From assembly GCA_012735405.1 (NCBI GenBank), contig JAAYHM010000152.1, positions 1 through 57,499 of the forward strand: DNA of 57,499 nt, read 5' to 3'. The position numbers and the translations under genes were made by a program. The notes below the pieces were generated by a model that saw only the letters and a program-made list of their open reading frames with translations, was not told where the DNA came from and did not search any database. The DNA comes from Tissierellia bacterium (lineage in GTDB: Bacteria > Bacillota > Clostridia > Tissierellales > Tepidimicrobiaceae). Shown here in pieces: positions 44,852 to 52,707 of the stretch; the stretch's first letter is position 1; every line of letters starts with the position of its first letter.

Positions 44852-44880
44852 GTACCTAAGGGGTGCCTTTTTAGGTACCC
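44852..44880 (+). promoter_or_regulatory. Two alternative hairpins between khpA and rimM
   Basis: GTACCTAA (44852-44859) can pair with TTAGGTAC (44871-44878), while GGGTGCCT (44861-44868) can pair with AGGTACCC (44873-44880, one G-T pair). The two share the 3' segment and exclude each other. No T-run follows. Confidence 0.5.
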
Positions 44881-44903
44881 TCAGATAGGTAGTAGGTGAG
44901 TAT

Positions 44904-45407
44904 ATGGATTATATAAAAGTAGGGAAAATTATAAATACTCATGGAATTAAAGGGGAAGTAAAAGTTTTTCCACTAACAGATAACATTGAAAGATTTGATG
45001 CTTTAAAAAAAGTTTATTTAGGAGAAAATAAAATAGAAATTGAAATTGAAAATGTCAAGTATCATAAAGGTTTAGCCATATTAAAGTTTAAAGAATTTAA
45101 TAATATTAATGACGTATTAAATTTTAAGGACCATTTTATATATATTGATGAAAAAGATAAGGTAGAGTTACCTAAGGACCACTATTTTGTTTTTGATTTA
45201 GTAGGTTGTATTGTATACAATACTAAAGGAGAAAAAATAGGCATAGTAGATGAAGTGCTTCAATACGCAGCAAACGATGTATATGTTGTAAAAGATGAAG
45301 AAAAAAATAAAAACTATTTAATCCCTGCAGTAAAAGAATTTGTAATTAAAGTGGATATAAATAATAAGGAGATTATTATTGATCCTATTGAAGGAATGAT
45401 TGAATGA
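44904..45407 (+). CDS. rimM: Ribosome maturation factor RimM
   Basis: Assists 30S head assembly by binding S19. The N-terminal RimM domain (KVGKIINTHGIKGEVKVFPLTD) precedes the PRC barrel (YFVFDLVGCIVYNTKGEKIG, LIPAVKEFVIKVD). 167 residues. ATGA overlap with trmD. Confidence 0.95.
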   Translation: MDYIKVGKIINTHGIKGEVKVFPLTDNIERFDALKKVYLGENKIEIEIENVKYHKGLAILKFKEFNNINDVLNFKDHFIYIDEKDKVELPKDHYFVFDLVGCIVYNTKGEKIGIVDEVLQYAANDVYVVKDEEKNKNYLIPAVKEFVIKVDINNKEIIIDPIEGMIE

Positions 45408-46129
45408 AAATTGATATACTAACATTGTTTCCTGAATTCTTTCAAGCTTTAACAAATTTTAGCATTATAGGCAGGGCTATAGAAAAGGGGTTATTTTCCT
45501 TTAATACAGTAAATATCAGAGACTTTTCCAAGGATAAGCATAAGAGAGTAGATGATTATCCTTTTGGTGGTGGTCCTGGAATGGTAATGAAACCTGAACC
45601 CATTTATGACGCTTTATTAAGTGTAAAGGATAATGATTCATTTGTAATATATTTATCTCCTCAGGGCATTTTATATAATCAGGAAGTGGCTAAAAAATTA
45701 GCTAGCAAAAAACATTTAATACTGATATGTGGCCATTATGAAGGTATTGACAATAGAATCGTAGAAAACTATGTAGACATGGAACTTTCTATAGGTGACT
45801 ATGTATTAACTGGTGGGGAAATTCCGGCAATGGTTGTTGTAGATTCTATTGTAAGACTTATACCAGGTGTATTAAGTAGCCAAGAAGCATATATGGATGA
45901 ATCACATTATAATGGATTATTGGAATATCCCCAATATACCAGACCTCGAGAGTTTAATGAATTTAAAGTACCAGAAGTTCTATTGTCAGGCAATCATGAA
46001 GAAATTAGAAAGTGGCGTAAATATCAGTCTCTTAAGAATACTTATATAAAGAGGCCAGACTTATTGGAGAAAAGAAAATTATCTAAAGAAGAAATAGCCA
46101 TGCTAGAGGAGATAAAAAAGTTAATTTGA
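45404..46129 (+). CDS. trmD: tRNA (guanine37-N1) methyltransferase
   Basis: Makes m1G37 in tRNAs for Leu, Pro and Arg, preventing frameshifts. Motifs: MKIDILTLFPEFF start, DDYPFGGGPGMVMKPEP, ICGHYEGIDNRI and SIGDYVLTGGE around the trefoil-knot AdoMet site. 241 residues, standard. Confidence 0.97.
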   Translation: MKIDILTLFPEFFQALTNFSIIGRAIEKGLFSFNTVNIRDFSKDKHKRVDDYPFGGGPGMVMKPEPIYDALLSVKDNDSFVIYLSPQGILYNQEVAKKLASKKHLILICGHYEGIDNRIVENYVDMELSIGDYVLTGGEIPAMVVVDSIVRLIPGVLSSQEAYMDESHYNGLLEYPQYTRPREFNEFKVPEVLLSGNHEEIRKWRKYQSLKNTYIKRPDLLEKRKLSKEEIAMLEEIKKLI

Positions 46130-46132
46130 AAG

Positions 46133-46161
46133 TTGTATTTTACACATCTATATGTTATAAT
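46133..46161 (+). promoter_or_regulatory. Promoter of rplS
   Basis: TTGTAT (46133-46138) and TATAAT (46156-46161) with a 17-base spacer, placing the transcript start near 46168. Confidence 0.7.
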
Positions 46162-46167
46162 ACACAA

Positions 46168-46225
46168 AGTGTCAACTACGGATGGTCCTCTGCCGTTTAA
46201 ATCGGTAAAGAACATCTATGTAGAA
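46168..46225 (+). promoter_or_regulatory. L19 leader structure
   Basis: CTAC (46176-46179) and GATG (46181-46184) pair with GTAG (46220-46223) and CATC (46213-46216); inside, TGCCG (46191-46195) pairs with CGGTA (46203-46207). Position just before rplS fits the L19 leader class of ribosomal-protein autoregulation. Confidence 0.6.
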
Positions 46226-46239
46226 GGGAGGTTTTAACA

Positions 46240-46587
46240 ATGAATATAATAAAGGCTTTAGAAGAAGAGCAAATGAAAAAAGATCTACCAGAATTTAATG
46301 TAGGTGATACTATACAAGTTCACTACAGGATTAAGGAAGGCAATAGAGAAAGAATCCAAGTATTTGAAGGTACAGTACTAAAAAGACAAGGTGGAGGAAT
46401 TAGAGAAACTTTTACTGTAAGAAGAATTTCTTATGGAGTAGGTGTTGAAAGGACATTCCCTCTACATTCTCCAAGAGTTGAGAAGATAGTAGTTACAAGA
46501 AGAGGAAAGGTAAGAAGAGCTAAACTTTACTACTTAAGAGAAAGACAGGGTAAAGCAGCCAAAGTTAAAGAAAAGACTAGATATTAA
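46240..46587 (+). CDS. rplS: 50S ribosomal protein L19
   Basis: 115 residues with [18 protein letters not shown] and the basic tail [18 protein letters not shown], at the subunit interface. GAAGGGAGG ribosome site. Own promoter, leader and terminator. Confidence 0.97.
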   Translation: MNIIKALEEEQMKKDLPEFNVGDTIQVHYRIKEGNRERIQVFEGTVLKRQGGGIRETFTVRRISYGVGVERTFPLHSPRVEKIVVTRRGKVRRAKLYYLRERQGKAAKVKEKTRY

Positions 46588-46588
46588 T

Positions 46589-46612
46589 AGGGACTTAATA
46601 GTCCCTTTTTAT
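46589..46612 (+). terminator. Terminator after rplS
   Basis: GGGACT (46590-46595) pairs with AGTCCC (46600-46605), loop of four, then TTTTT. Confidence 0.8.
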
Positions 46613-46634
46613 TTACTTTAAAGTAGGTGATTTT

Positions 46635-47486
46635 ATGAATATTAATTGGTATCCAGGTCATATGAAAAAAACTAAAGAGTCTATAAAGAAAAACCTGACC
46701 TTAGTAGATATAGTATACGAATTAGTAGATGCAAGAATACCCATAAGCAGTCAAAATCCAGATATAGATGAAATTATAGGTGAAAAGCCAAGAATTAAGT
46801 TGCTAAATAAATCGGATCTAGCTGACCAAAATTTTAATTTAGAATGGCAAAACTATTTTAAAGAAAAAGGGATTCATTCTGTTCTAATTGATGCTGTACA
46901 TAGCAAAGGTTTAAAAGAACTTTTAGATTTAACATATAAACTAACAGAAAACAAGAGAAAACAACTATTAAGAAAGGGCATAAAAAAGAGACCTATAAGA
47001 ATTATGATATTAGGGATACCAAATGTGGGAAAATCTACTCTCATAAATAGCCTATCTAAGAGGAAAGGTGCAAAAGTAGGGAATAAACCTGGTGTTACAA
47101 AAGCAAATCAATGGATAAAGATTAAAGGGGACTTGGAGCTTCTGGATACACCAGGAATACTTTGGCCTAAATTTGAAGACAAAGAAGTAGGACTTAATTT
47201 AGCTTTTACTGGAGCTATAAAGGATGAACTATTAGATATTGACAGTTTGGCAGTTAAACTGGTAGAAAGGTTAAACCTGATATCTTCAGAATATATTAAA
47301 AATCGCTATAAAGTTGAAGTTGATGGTAAAGATCCTCATGATATAATAATGGAAATTGGTAAGAAAAGAGGGGCTATGATATCTGGTGGGGAAGTAGATT
47401 TTAGTAGAGTTAGTAGTATTATTATAGATGAATTTAGGAAAGGGAAAATAGGAAGAATTACATTGGAAAGGCCAGTGGATTTATAG
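46635..47486 (+). CDS. rbgA: Ribosome biogenesis GTPase RbgA (YlqF)
   Basis: Circularly permuted GTPase for late 50S assembly. INWYPGHMKKT starts the protein; the G4 motif NKSDL comes before G1 GIPNVGKST and G3 DTPGILWP, the permuted order. A C-terminal RNA-binding domain completes the 283 residues. AAAGTAGGTGA ribosome site. Confidence 0.97.
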   Translation: MNINWYPGHMKKTKESIKKNLTLVDIVYELVDARIPISSQNPDIDEIIGEKPRIKLLNKSDLADQNFNLEWQNYFKEKGIHSVLIDAVHSKGLKELLDLTYKLTENKRKQLLRKGIKKRPIRIMILGIPNVGKSTLINSLSKRKGAKVGNKPGVTKANQWIKIKGDLELLDTPGILWPKFEDKEVGLNLAFTGAIKDELLDIDSLAVKLVERLNLISSEYIKNRYKVEVDGKDPHDIIMEIGKKRGAMISGGEVDFSRVSSIIIDEFRKGKIGRITLERPVDL

Positions 47487-47498
47487 GAGGGTATAAGT

Positions 47499-48110
47499 TT
47501 GTTAGAAATTGAAAGAAAATTATATAGTGAGGGATATAGAAATATTGTATGTGTAGATGAAGTTGGTAGAGGCTGTCTAGCAGGAGATGTGGTAGCTTGT
47601 GCCATAATCATGCCTATAGATAAGCCTATTGAGGGTGTAAAGGATTCTAAGAAACTTTCTGTGAAAAAAAGGGAAGAATTATACGATAAAATTGTTGATA
47701 AGGCTATTGCAATTGGAATAGGGCAAGTAAGTTCTAAAGTTATAGATGATATCAATATTAAAGAAAGCACAAAACTAGCTATGAAATTAGCTGTATTGAA
47801 CTTAAAAACTAAAGAAGGAAATAAAATTATTCCTGACTATTTAATAGTTGATGCAGAAAGGATTCCTATTGATATACCCCAGTTAAACATTGTAAAAGGT
47901 GATGAAAAAGTGTATGGCATCTCCTGTGCATCAATAGTGGCAAAAGTTTATAGAGATAGATTATGCTTAGAATGGGAAGAAAAATTTAAGGGATATAACA
48001 TAGGAAAAAATAAAGGCTATGGAACAAAGGAACATAGAGAGGCTATAAAAAAACTAGGTCCTTCACCAATACACAGGCTAACCTTCTTAAAAAATATTTT
48101 AAAAGCTTAG
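47499..48110 (+). CDS. rnhB: Ribonuclease HII
   Basis: Cuts RNA in RNA-DNA hybrids, including single ribonucleotides. The catalytic CVDEVGRGCLAGDVVACA (Asp-Glu pair) and the later Asp in YLIVDAERI are present; GYGTKEHREAIKKLGPSPIHR is the C-terminal motif. In the first motif Pro residues usual in the family are Cys and Asp. 203 residues. TTG start after AGGAGGG. The ylqF-rnhB-ylqG-ylqH order matches Bacillus. Confidence 0.95.
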   Translation: MLEIERKLYSEGYRNIVCVDEVGRGCLAGDVVACAIIMPIDKPIEGVKDSKKLSVKKREELYDKIVDKAIAIGIGQVSSKVIDDINIKESTKLAMKLAVLNLKTKEGNKIIPDYLIVDAERIPIDIPQLNIVKGDEKVYGISCASIVAKVYRDRLCLEWEEKFKGYNIGKNKGYGTKEHREAIKKLGPSPIHRLTFLKNILKA

Positions 48111-48117
48111 TAAGGCT

Positions 48118-49347
48118 GTGATAAAAGTGAGAGTAGATAAAAATGAAAATATTTTACTCCCTAGTAGTAATTACAATAAGATAATAAAAAAAGGTGATAT
48201 ATTAACAGGTAAAATTTTAGATATTAGGGGTAAAATGGTTTTTCTTCATATTACTGGATTGGGAACTCTAAAGGCATTGAGTAATACAGAAGTAAAACCC
48301 TATTTAGGAAAAGAAATAAGATTTGTTGTAGAATCATTTAATAATAAGATTTTGAAAATAAAGCCAGATATAAAAAATGAAGTATTTGACCAAGAGGCTT
48401 CTTTTAAAAAAGAAGAATATGCAGATAATGTATTCAGCCAATTTAATATTGAAAAAACTCCACTTAATGAAGAATTTGTAAAAAGTCTTATAGAATATAA
48501 TGTTAAGCTTAATGAGGAAAACCTTATACAAGGCATAGGTTTAATTAAGTCCATTAAAAATATATTGTCAAAGGATAATGAGTATAACTCCACAGTAAAA
48601 TATTTTTTAGAGGATAAAGGTATAGAACTACTTCCAAAAGTAGTAGCCTTTTTTATAAAACATAATATTAAACCTACATTTAATAATATTGTATATTTCA
48701 TAGAATTGAATACAGACTTGGAACTTTTTTCAAAAGATTATGAAATATTAAAAGATTTTATCAATAAAGAGTTTACAAATTACTTTAAAAATATTATTAT
48801 AAGTAGTGAAGCTTCACAAAGTATTATAGAAAAAAGCAAAGCCATTTATTTTTATCATATAAAACAAATATTAAAATTTGCAAAGGATGAGAAACATAAG
48901 TCCGGCAAAGAAATCTACAGTACTATAAGAAGGTTTGAAGAAAAACTAGAGCTAATAAAGGAACTAAACAATAATTTAACCTTCATATTTCTACCAATAG
49001 ATTTGAGAAAAGATATAAATAGCATTATAGCCTTGGTTAAAAAGAAAAGACATAAATATGATTATCAGGATGCTATAAATGTATTTATTAATTTAAAAAC
49101 AAAAAATTTGGGTAAAGTAGAAATTTCCATAAATGTAATTAATACGGATATGAATATAGTGTTTAGTAATTTAAATGAAGAAGACAGAAAATATTTCATA
49201 ACAAAAGAAGAAGATCTAAAATCGGTACTTAAATATATGGGTTACAATGTTACTTCAGTCAAATATGTAGATAAAAAGGCTTTGAATATACTTGATACTT
49301 TAGCTGTTAATCCAAATCCATTATATTGTTTAGATATTAAGGTGTAA
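48118..49347 (+). CDS. FliK-like protein of unknown function (YlqG position)
   Basis: A 409-residue protein with no signal peptide. The N-terminal part (about 15-85, GDILTGKILDIRGKMVFLHI) is beta-rich; the middle is helical; the C-terminal part (about 325-409) resembles the C-terminal domain of flagellar hook-length protein FliK. Position between rnhB and an FlhB C-terminal-like gene matches ylqG of Bacillus. No flagellar genes are in the window. GTG start with a weak AAGG site, so the start is uncertain. Confidence 0.7.
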   Translation: MIKVRVDKNENILLPSSNYNKIIKKGDILTGKILDIRGKMVFLHITGLGTLKALSNTEVKPYLGKEIRFVVESFNNKILKIKPDIKNEVFDQEASFKKEEYADNVFSQFNIEKTPLNEEFVKSLIEYNVKLNEENLIQGIGLIKSIKNILSKDNEYNSTVKYFLEDKGIELLPKVVAFFIKHNIKPTFNNIVYFIELNTDLELFSKDYEILKDFINKEFTNYFKNIIISSEASQSIIEKSKAIYFYHIKQILKFAKDEKHKSGKEIYSTIRRFEEKLELIKELNNNLTFIFLPIDLRKDINSIIALVKKKRHKYDYQDAINVFINLKTKNLGKVEISINVINTDMNIVFSNLNEEDRKYFITKEEDLKSVLKYMGYNVTSVKYVDKKALNILDTLAVNPNPLYCLDIKV

Positions 49348-49350
49348 GAA

Positions 49351-49641
49351 ATGAAAGAACATAGGAAAACAAAAATTAACAAAGCAGTTGCCCTTTCTTA
49401 TAAAAAGGGATACAATGCACCAAAAGTTCTAGCAAAAGGTAGAGGGGAAGTTGCTGATAATATAGTAAAAATTGCAGAGAAAAGCCAAGTAAAGATTTTT
49501 AAAGATGAAAACCTTGTAGAAGAGCTAATTAAACTGGATATATATGAAGAAATTCCTCCTAGTTTATATGAAGCAGTAGCTAATATTATTTATTTTGTTT
49601 ATAAATTAGATAGAGAAAAGGAAGAGCAGTATGCGAAATAA
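49351..49641 (+). CDS. FlhB C-terminal-like protein (YlqH/EscU-YscU family)
   Basis: 96 residues matching the cytoplasmic domain of the export switch FlhB: KAVALSYKKGYNAPKVLAKGRG and EDIPP-like EEIPPSLYEAVANII. The autocleavage motif NPTH of full FlhB is absent; the sequence reads INKAVALSY. No transmembrane part is present. It follows the FliK-like gene by three bases and overlaps yraN by 11 bases, so both are probably translated together. In flagella FliK acts on FlhB; here the pair stands alone. Confidence 0.85.
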   Translation: MKEHRKTKINKAVALSYKKGYNAPKVLAKGRGEVADNIVKIAEKSQVKIFKDENLVEELIKLDIYEEIPPSLYEAVANIIYFVYKLDREKEEQYAK

Positions 49642-49987
49642 TAGAAATAAAGGCATAATTGGAGAAAATTTAGCAGTAGAACATCTTGTAAATAAGGGAT
49701 ATGGAATATTAGAAAGGAACTATAGAACCAAAATTGGGGAAATCGATATAATTGCTATAAAAAATAATACACTAATATTTGTTGAAGTAAAAACTAGAAC
49801 TAGTGCAAACTTTGGTTTTCCTTATGAAGCAGTTAATAAGAGGAAATTTCATAAGATTTTAAAAACTTCCCTTGTTTATATAAAACAAAAGGGCTATAAA
49901 GGATATCAGGTAAGATATGATATTATTGAGGTGTTTTTGTCTAATAAGAGAAAAATAAATCATATAGAAAATGTTTTTTGTTTATAA
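49631..49987 (+). CDS. yraN: YraN family endonuclease-like protein
   Basis: UPF0102 protein of 118 residues with a restriction-endonuclease-like core: GENLAVEHLVNKGYGILERNYRTKIGEIDIIA and FVEVKTRT, giving the E...D...ExK pattern. Function unproved. Found beside competence genes comM and dprA. Confidence 0.92.
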   Translation: MRNNRNKGIIGENLAVEHLVNKGYGILERNYRTKIGEIDIIAIKNNTLIFVEVKTRTSANFGFPYEAVNKRKFHKILKTSLVYIKQKGYKGYQVRYDIIEVFLSNKRKINHIENVFCL

Positions 49988-50001
49988 AAATCATAAAATG
50001 T

Positions 50002-50027
50002 TATAATTTAGGTATTACCCAGGTAAT
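50002..50027 (+). promoter_or_regulatory. -10 box with a palindrome just downstream, before comM
   Basis: TATAAT at 50002-50007 is followed by ATTACC-CA-GGTAAT at 50014-50027, a perfect six-base inverted repeat centred near the expected transcript start. A -35 box is poor (TTGTTT, 18 bases upstream). Confidence 0.45.
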
Positions 50028-50050
50028 GGGAAATTTTAAAGGGGGAAAAT

Positions 50051-51580
50051 ATGTATTCAAAAGTTAGGACTTGTGTTTTGCAGGGGCTAAATGGATATAT
50101 AGTTGAAGTGGAAACTGATCTTTCTAAAGGGCTACCGGTATTTAATATTGTAGGATTGCCCGATACATCAATTAAAGAATCAAAAGAAAGGGTTAGAACT
50201 GCTATTAAAAATAGTGGTTTTGAATTTCCTTTATCAAGAATTACTGTGAATCTTGCTCCAGCTAATTTGAAAAAAGAAGGATCACAATTAGACTTAGCAA
50301 TTGCTGTAGGTATATTAAAAGCTAGTGATATTATTAAAGATAATATTCATGATAGCATAGTCTTTTTAGGCGAACTTTCCCTAGATGGAAGAATAAATAC
50401 CATTGAAGGTGCACTCCCTATGATTATTTCAATGAGGGAAAACAATATCAAAAAATGTATAGTACCATATGGAAATAAAGATGAGTGTGCTGTAGTTGAG
50501 GATGTTGAAATAATACCAGTGGAAAGTTTAAATCAGGTTGTAAATTTTTTGAATGGAAGTGAAAATATATCTCCTTATAAATGTAAAAATTCCCCCATGT
50601 TAGATGAGGAGGGAATTTTTGATGTGGATTTCAGCGATATAAAGGGGCAGGAGGGTTTAAAACGAGCCTTAGAAGTGGCTGCTGCTGGAAGTCATAATAT
50701 ACTTATTATTGGACCTCCAGGAGCTGGGAAAACAATGGCTGCTAAAAGACTTCCTACAATACTACCAAAGCTTACATTTGATGAAGCTATTGAAGTTACC
50801 AAAATATATAGTATCTCTGGGCTTTTGGATTCCAATTCCTTAATAAGAAAAAGACCCTTTAGAGCTCCACATCATACATCTTCACAAGTATCTTTAATTG
50901 GTGGTGGTAGGATACCCAAACCAGGAGAAGTATCTTTAGCCCATAATGGGGTTCTTTTTTTGGATGAAATATTGGAGTTTAATAAAAATGTGTTAGAAGT
51001 TTTAAGGCAGCCTATGGAGGATGGTGTTGTTACCATCTCAAGAGCTAATGCAAGCATTACTTATCCTAGCAAATTCATGTTAGTTGCAAGTATGAATCCA
51101 TGTCCGTGCGGATATTATGGAGATCCATACCATGAATGTACCTGTTCGCAAAACAGTATTGATAGATATTTAAGTAAATTAAGCAGCCCTTTGTTAGACA
51201 GAATAGATATACATGTGGAAGTAATGCCTGTAAATTATAAAGATTTAAATAATGATACAAATGTAGAAACTTCAAAAGATATAAGGGAAAGAGTTAATTT
51301 AGCAAGAGAGATACAGATTAGAAGATATAAAAAGGATAAAATATATAGCAATTCACAATTAAATCCAAGAAATATAAAAAAATATTGTAAACTTACTAAA
51401 GAAGCTGAATTAGTATTAAAAGAGGCATTTAACAAATATAAATTTAGCGCAAGAACCTATAATAAGATATTAAAAGTAAGTAGAACAATTGCTGATTTAG
51501 ATGCTGAAGAGAAGATTTTAGAAGGCCATGTATTGGAAGCTGTTAGATACAGAAGTTTGGATAAAAAATATTGGGGGTAA
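50051..51580 (+). CDS. comM: ComM/YifB family Mg-chelatase-like AAA ATPase
   Basis: 509 residues: N-terminal Lon-like S5 domain (about 1-165, IVGLPDTSIKESKERVR), central AAA ATPase with Walker A GPPGAGKTM and Walker B LFLDEI, and a C-terminal magnesium-chelatase-like part. A Cys-rich loop (CPCGYYGDPYHECTC) is typical. In Gram-negatives ComM is a branch-migration helicase for transformation; in Firmicutes its role is less clear. dprA overlaps or follows closely. Confidence 0.94.
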   Translation: MYSKVRTCVLQGLNGYIVEVETDLSKGLPVFNIVGLPDTSIKESKERVRTAIKNSGFEFPLSRITVNLAPANLKKEGSQLDLAIAVGILKASDIIKDNIHDSIVFLGELSLDGRINTIEGALPMIISMRENNIKKCIVPYGNKDECAVVEDVEIIPVESLNQVVNFLNGSENISPYKCKNSPMLDEEGIFDVDFSDIKGQEGLKRALEVAAAGSHNILIIGPPGAGKTMAAKRLPTILPKLTFDEAIEVTKIYSISGLLDSNSLIRKRPFRAPHHTSSQVSLIGGGRIPKPGEVSLAHNGVLFLDEILEFNKNVLEVLRQPMEDGVVTISRANASITYPSKFMLVASMNPCPCGYYGDPYHECTCSQNSIDRYLSKLSSPLLDRIDIHVEVMPVNYKDLNNDTNVETSKDIRERVNLAREIQIRRYKKDKIYSNSQLNPRNIKKYCKLTKEAELVLKEAFNKYKFSARTYNKILKVSRTIADLDAEEKILEGHVLEAVRYRSLDKKYWG

Positions 51581-51585
51581 ATAGC

Positions 51586-52683
51586 TTGATTGAAGTTTCT
51601 AAAAGAAATATATTAATATGGCTAAGCAGCTTAAATATTGGCAATAAAAATATAGAAAAAATATATAACCAACTTGATGATTTAAGAAATCTTTGGTATA
51701 TGTCTGTAAATAATATTAACAAGCTAAACAATATAGGTTCACAGGTAAAAGAAAAAATAATTAAGAATAGAAATGAAGAATATTTGAAGAATGTATTAAA
51801 TATTTTGGAAGAAAAAAATGTAGATGTAATTACAATTTACGACAAAAATTACCCTGAGTATCTAAAAAATATATATGACAGGCCTTATGTACTATATACG
51901 AAAGGCAGCATTATAAAAGATGATGAATTTGCAGTTGCAGTAGTTGGGTCAAGGAAATCTACAGCTTATGGGAAATGGGTTACAGAGAAATTAGTAAAAG
52001 ACCTTACTAAATTTGGTATTACCATTGTTAGCGGATTAGCTGCAGGAATAGATAGTATTGCTCATAAAGCAGCCATAGAATCAAATGGAAGAACTATTGC
52101 AGTATTAGGAAATGGCTTAGATGTTATATATCCTAAAAGAAATAAAGAACTTTACAGAGAAATTGAAAAAAAAGGCGCAATTGTTACAGAGTATTTTCTA
52201 GGTGTTGAACCATATAAATATAATTTTCCTCAAAGGAATAGAATTATTAGTGGTTTATCCCTGGGCGTTATCATAGTTGAAGCTAAAGAAAAAAGTGGTT
52301 CCCTTATAACTTGTCACCATGCTTTAGAACAAGGCAAAGAAGTATTTGCAGTTCCAGGAAATATTAACAGTATATTTAGCAGGGGCACAAATAAGTTGAT
52401 TAAAGAAGGGGCAAAATTAGTAATGGATGTAGAGGATATATTAGAAGAATTATATGTCCTTCAAGAAAGGGTAAGGGAAGTTAAAAAGGAAAACATTGAT
52501 TATTCTAATTTAAGCCAAATGGAGATAAAAGTGGTTGAATTAATAAAAGAGGGTCCAGTACATTGTGATATTATAGTATATAAGACTGGTATGAATATTT
52601 CTACTATAAACAGCATACTCACAATATTAGAACTAAAGGGAATTATAAAAGAAATAGGTGGAGGATATTTTGCCCTTTTATAG
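51586..52683 (+). CDS. dprA: DNA-processing protein DprA
   Basis: Loads RecA on incoming single-stranded DNA in transformation. An N-terminal helical domain, then the Rossmann-like core with VVGSRKSTAYGKW, GITIVSGLAAGIDSIAH and KSGSLITCHHALEQGKEVFAVPGN in parts, then a winged helix (about 305-365). TTG 51586 is eight bases after GGGGGT; the frame is open from 51571 inside comM. About 365 residues. Confidence 0.94.
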   Translation: MIEVSKRNILIWLSSLNIGNKNIEKIYNQLDDLRNLWYMSVNNINKLNNIGSQVKEKIIKNRNEEYLKNVLNILEEKNVDVITIYDKNYPEYLKNIYDRPYVLYTKGSIIKDDEFAVAVVGSRKSTAYGKWVTEKLVKDLTKFGITIVSGLAAGIDSIAHKAAIESNGRTIAVLGNGLDVIYPKRNKELYREIEKKGAIVTEYFLGVEPYKYNFPQRNRIISGLSLGVIIVEAKEKSGSLITCHHALEQGKEVFAVPGNINSIFSRGTNKLIKEGAKLVMDVEDILEELYVLQERVREVKKENIDYSNLSQMEIKVVELIKEGPVHCDIIVYKTGMNISTINSILTILELKGIIKEIGGGYFALL

Positions 52684-52707
52684 ACAGTAAATGTGGAGGT
52701 GAAATTG

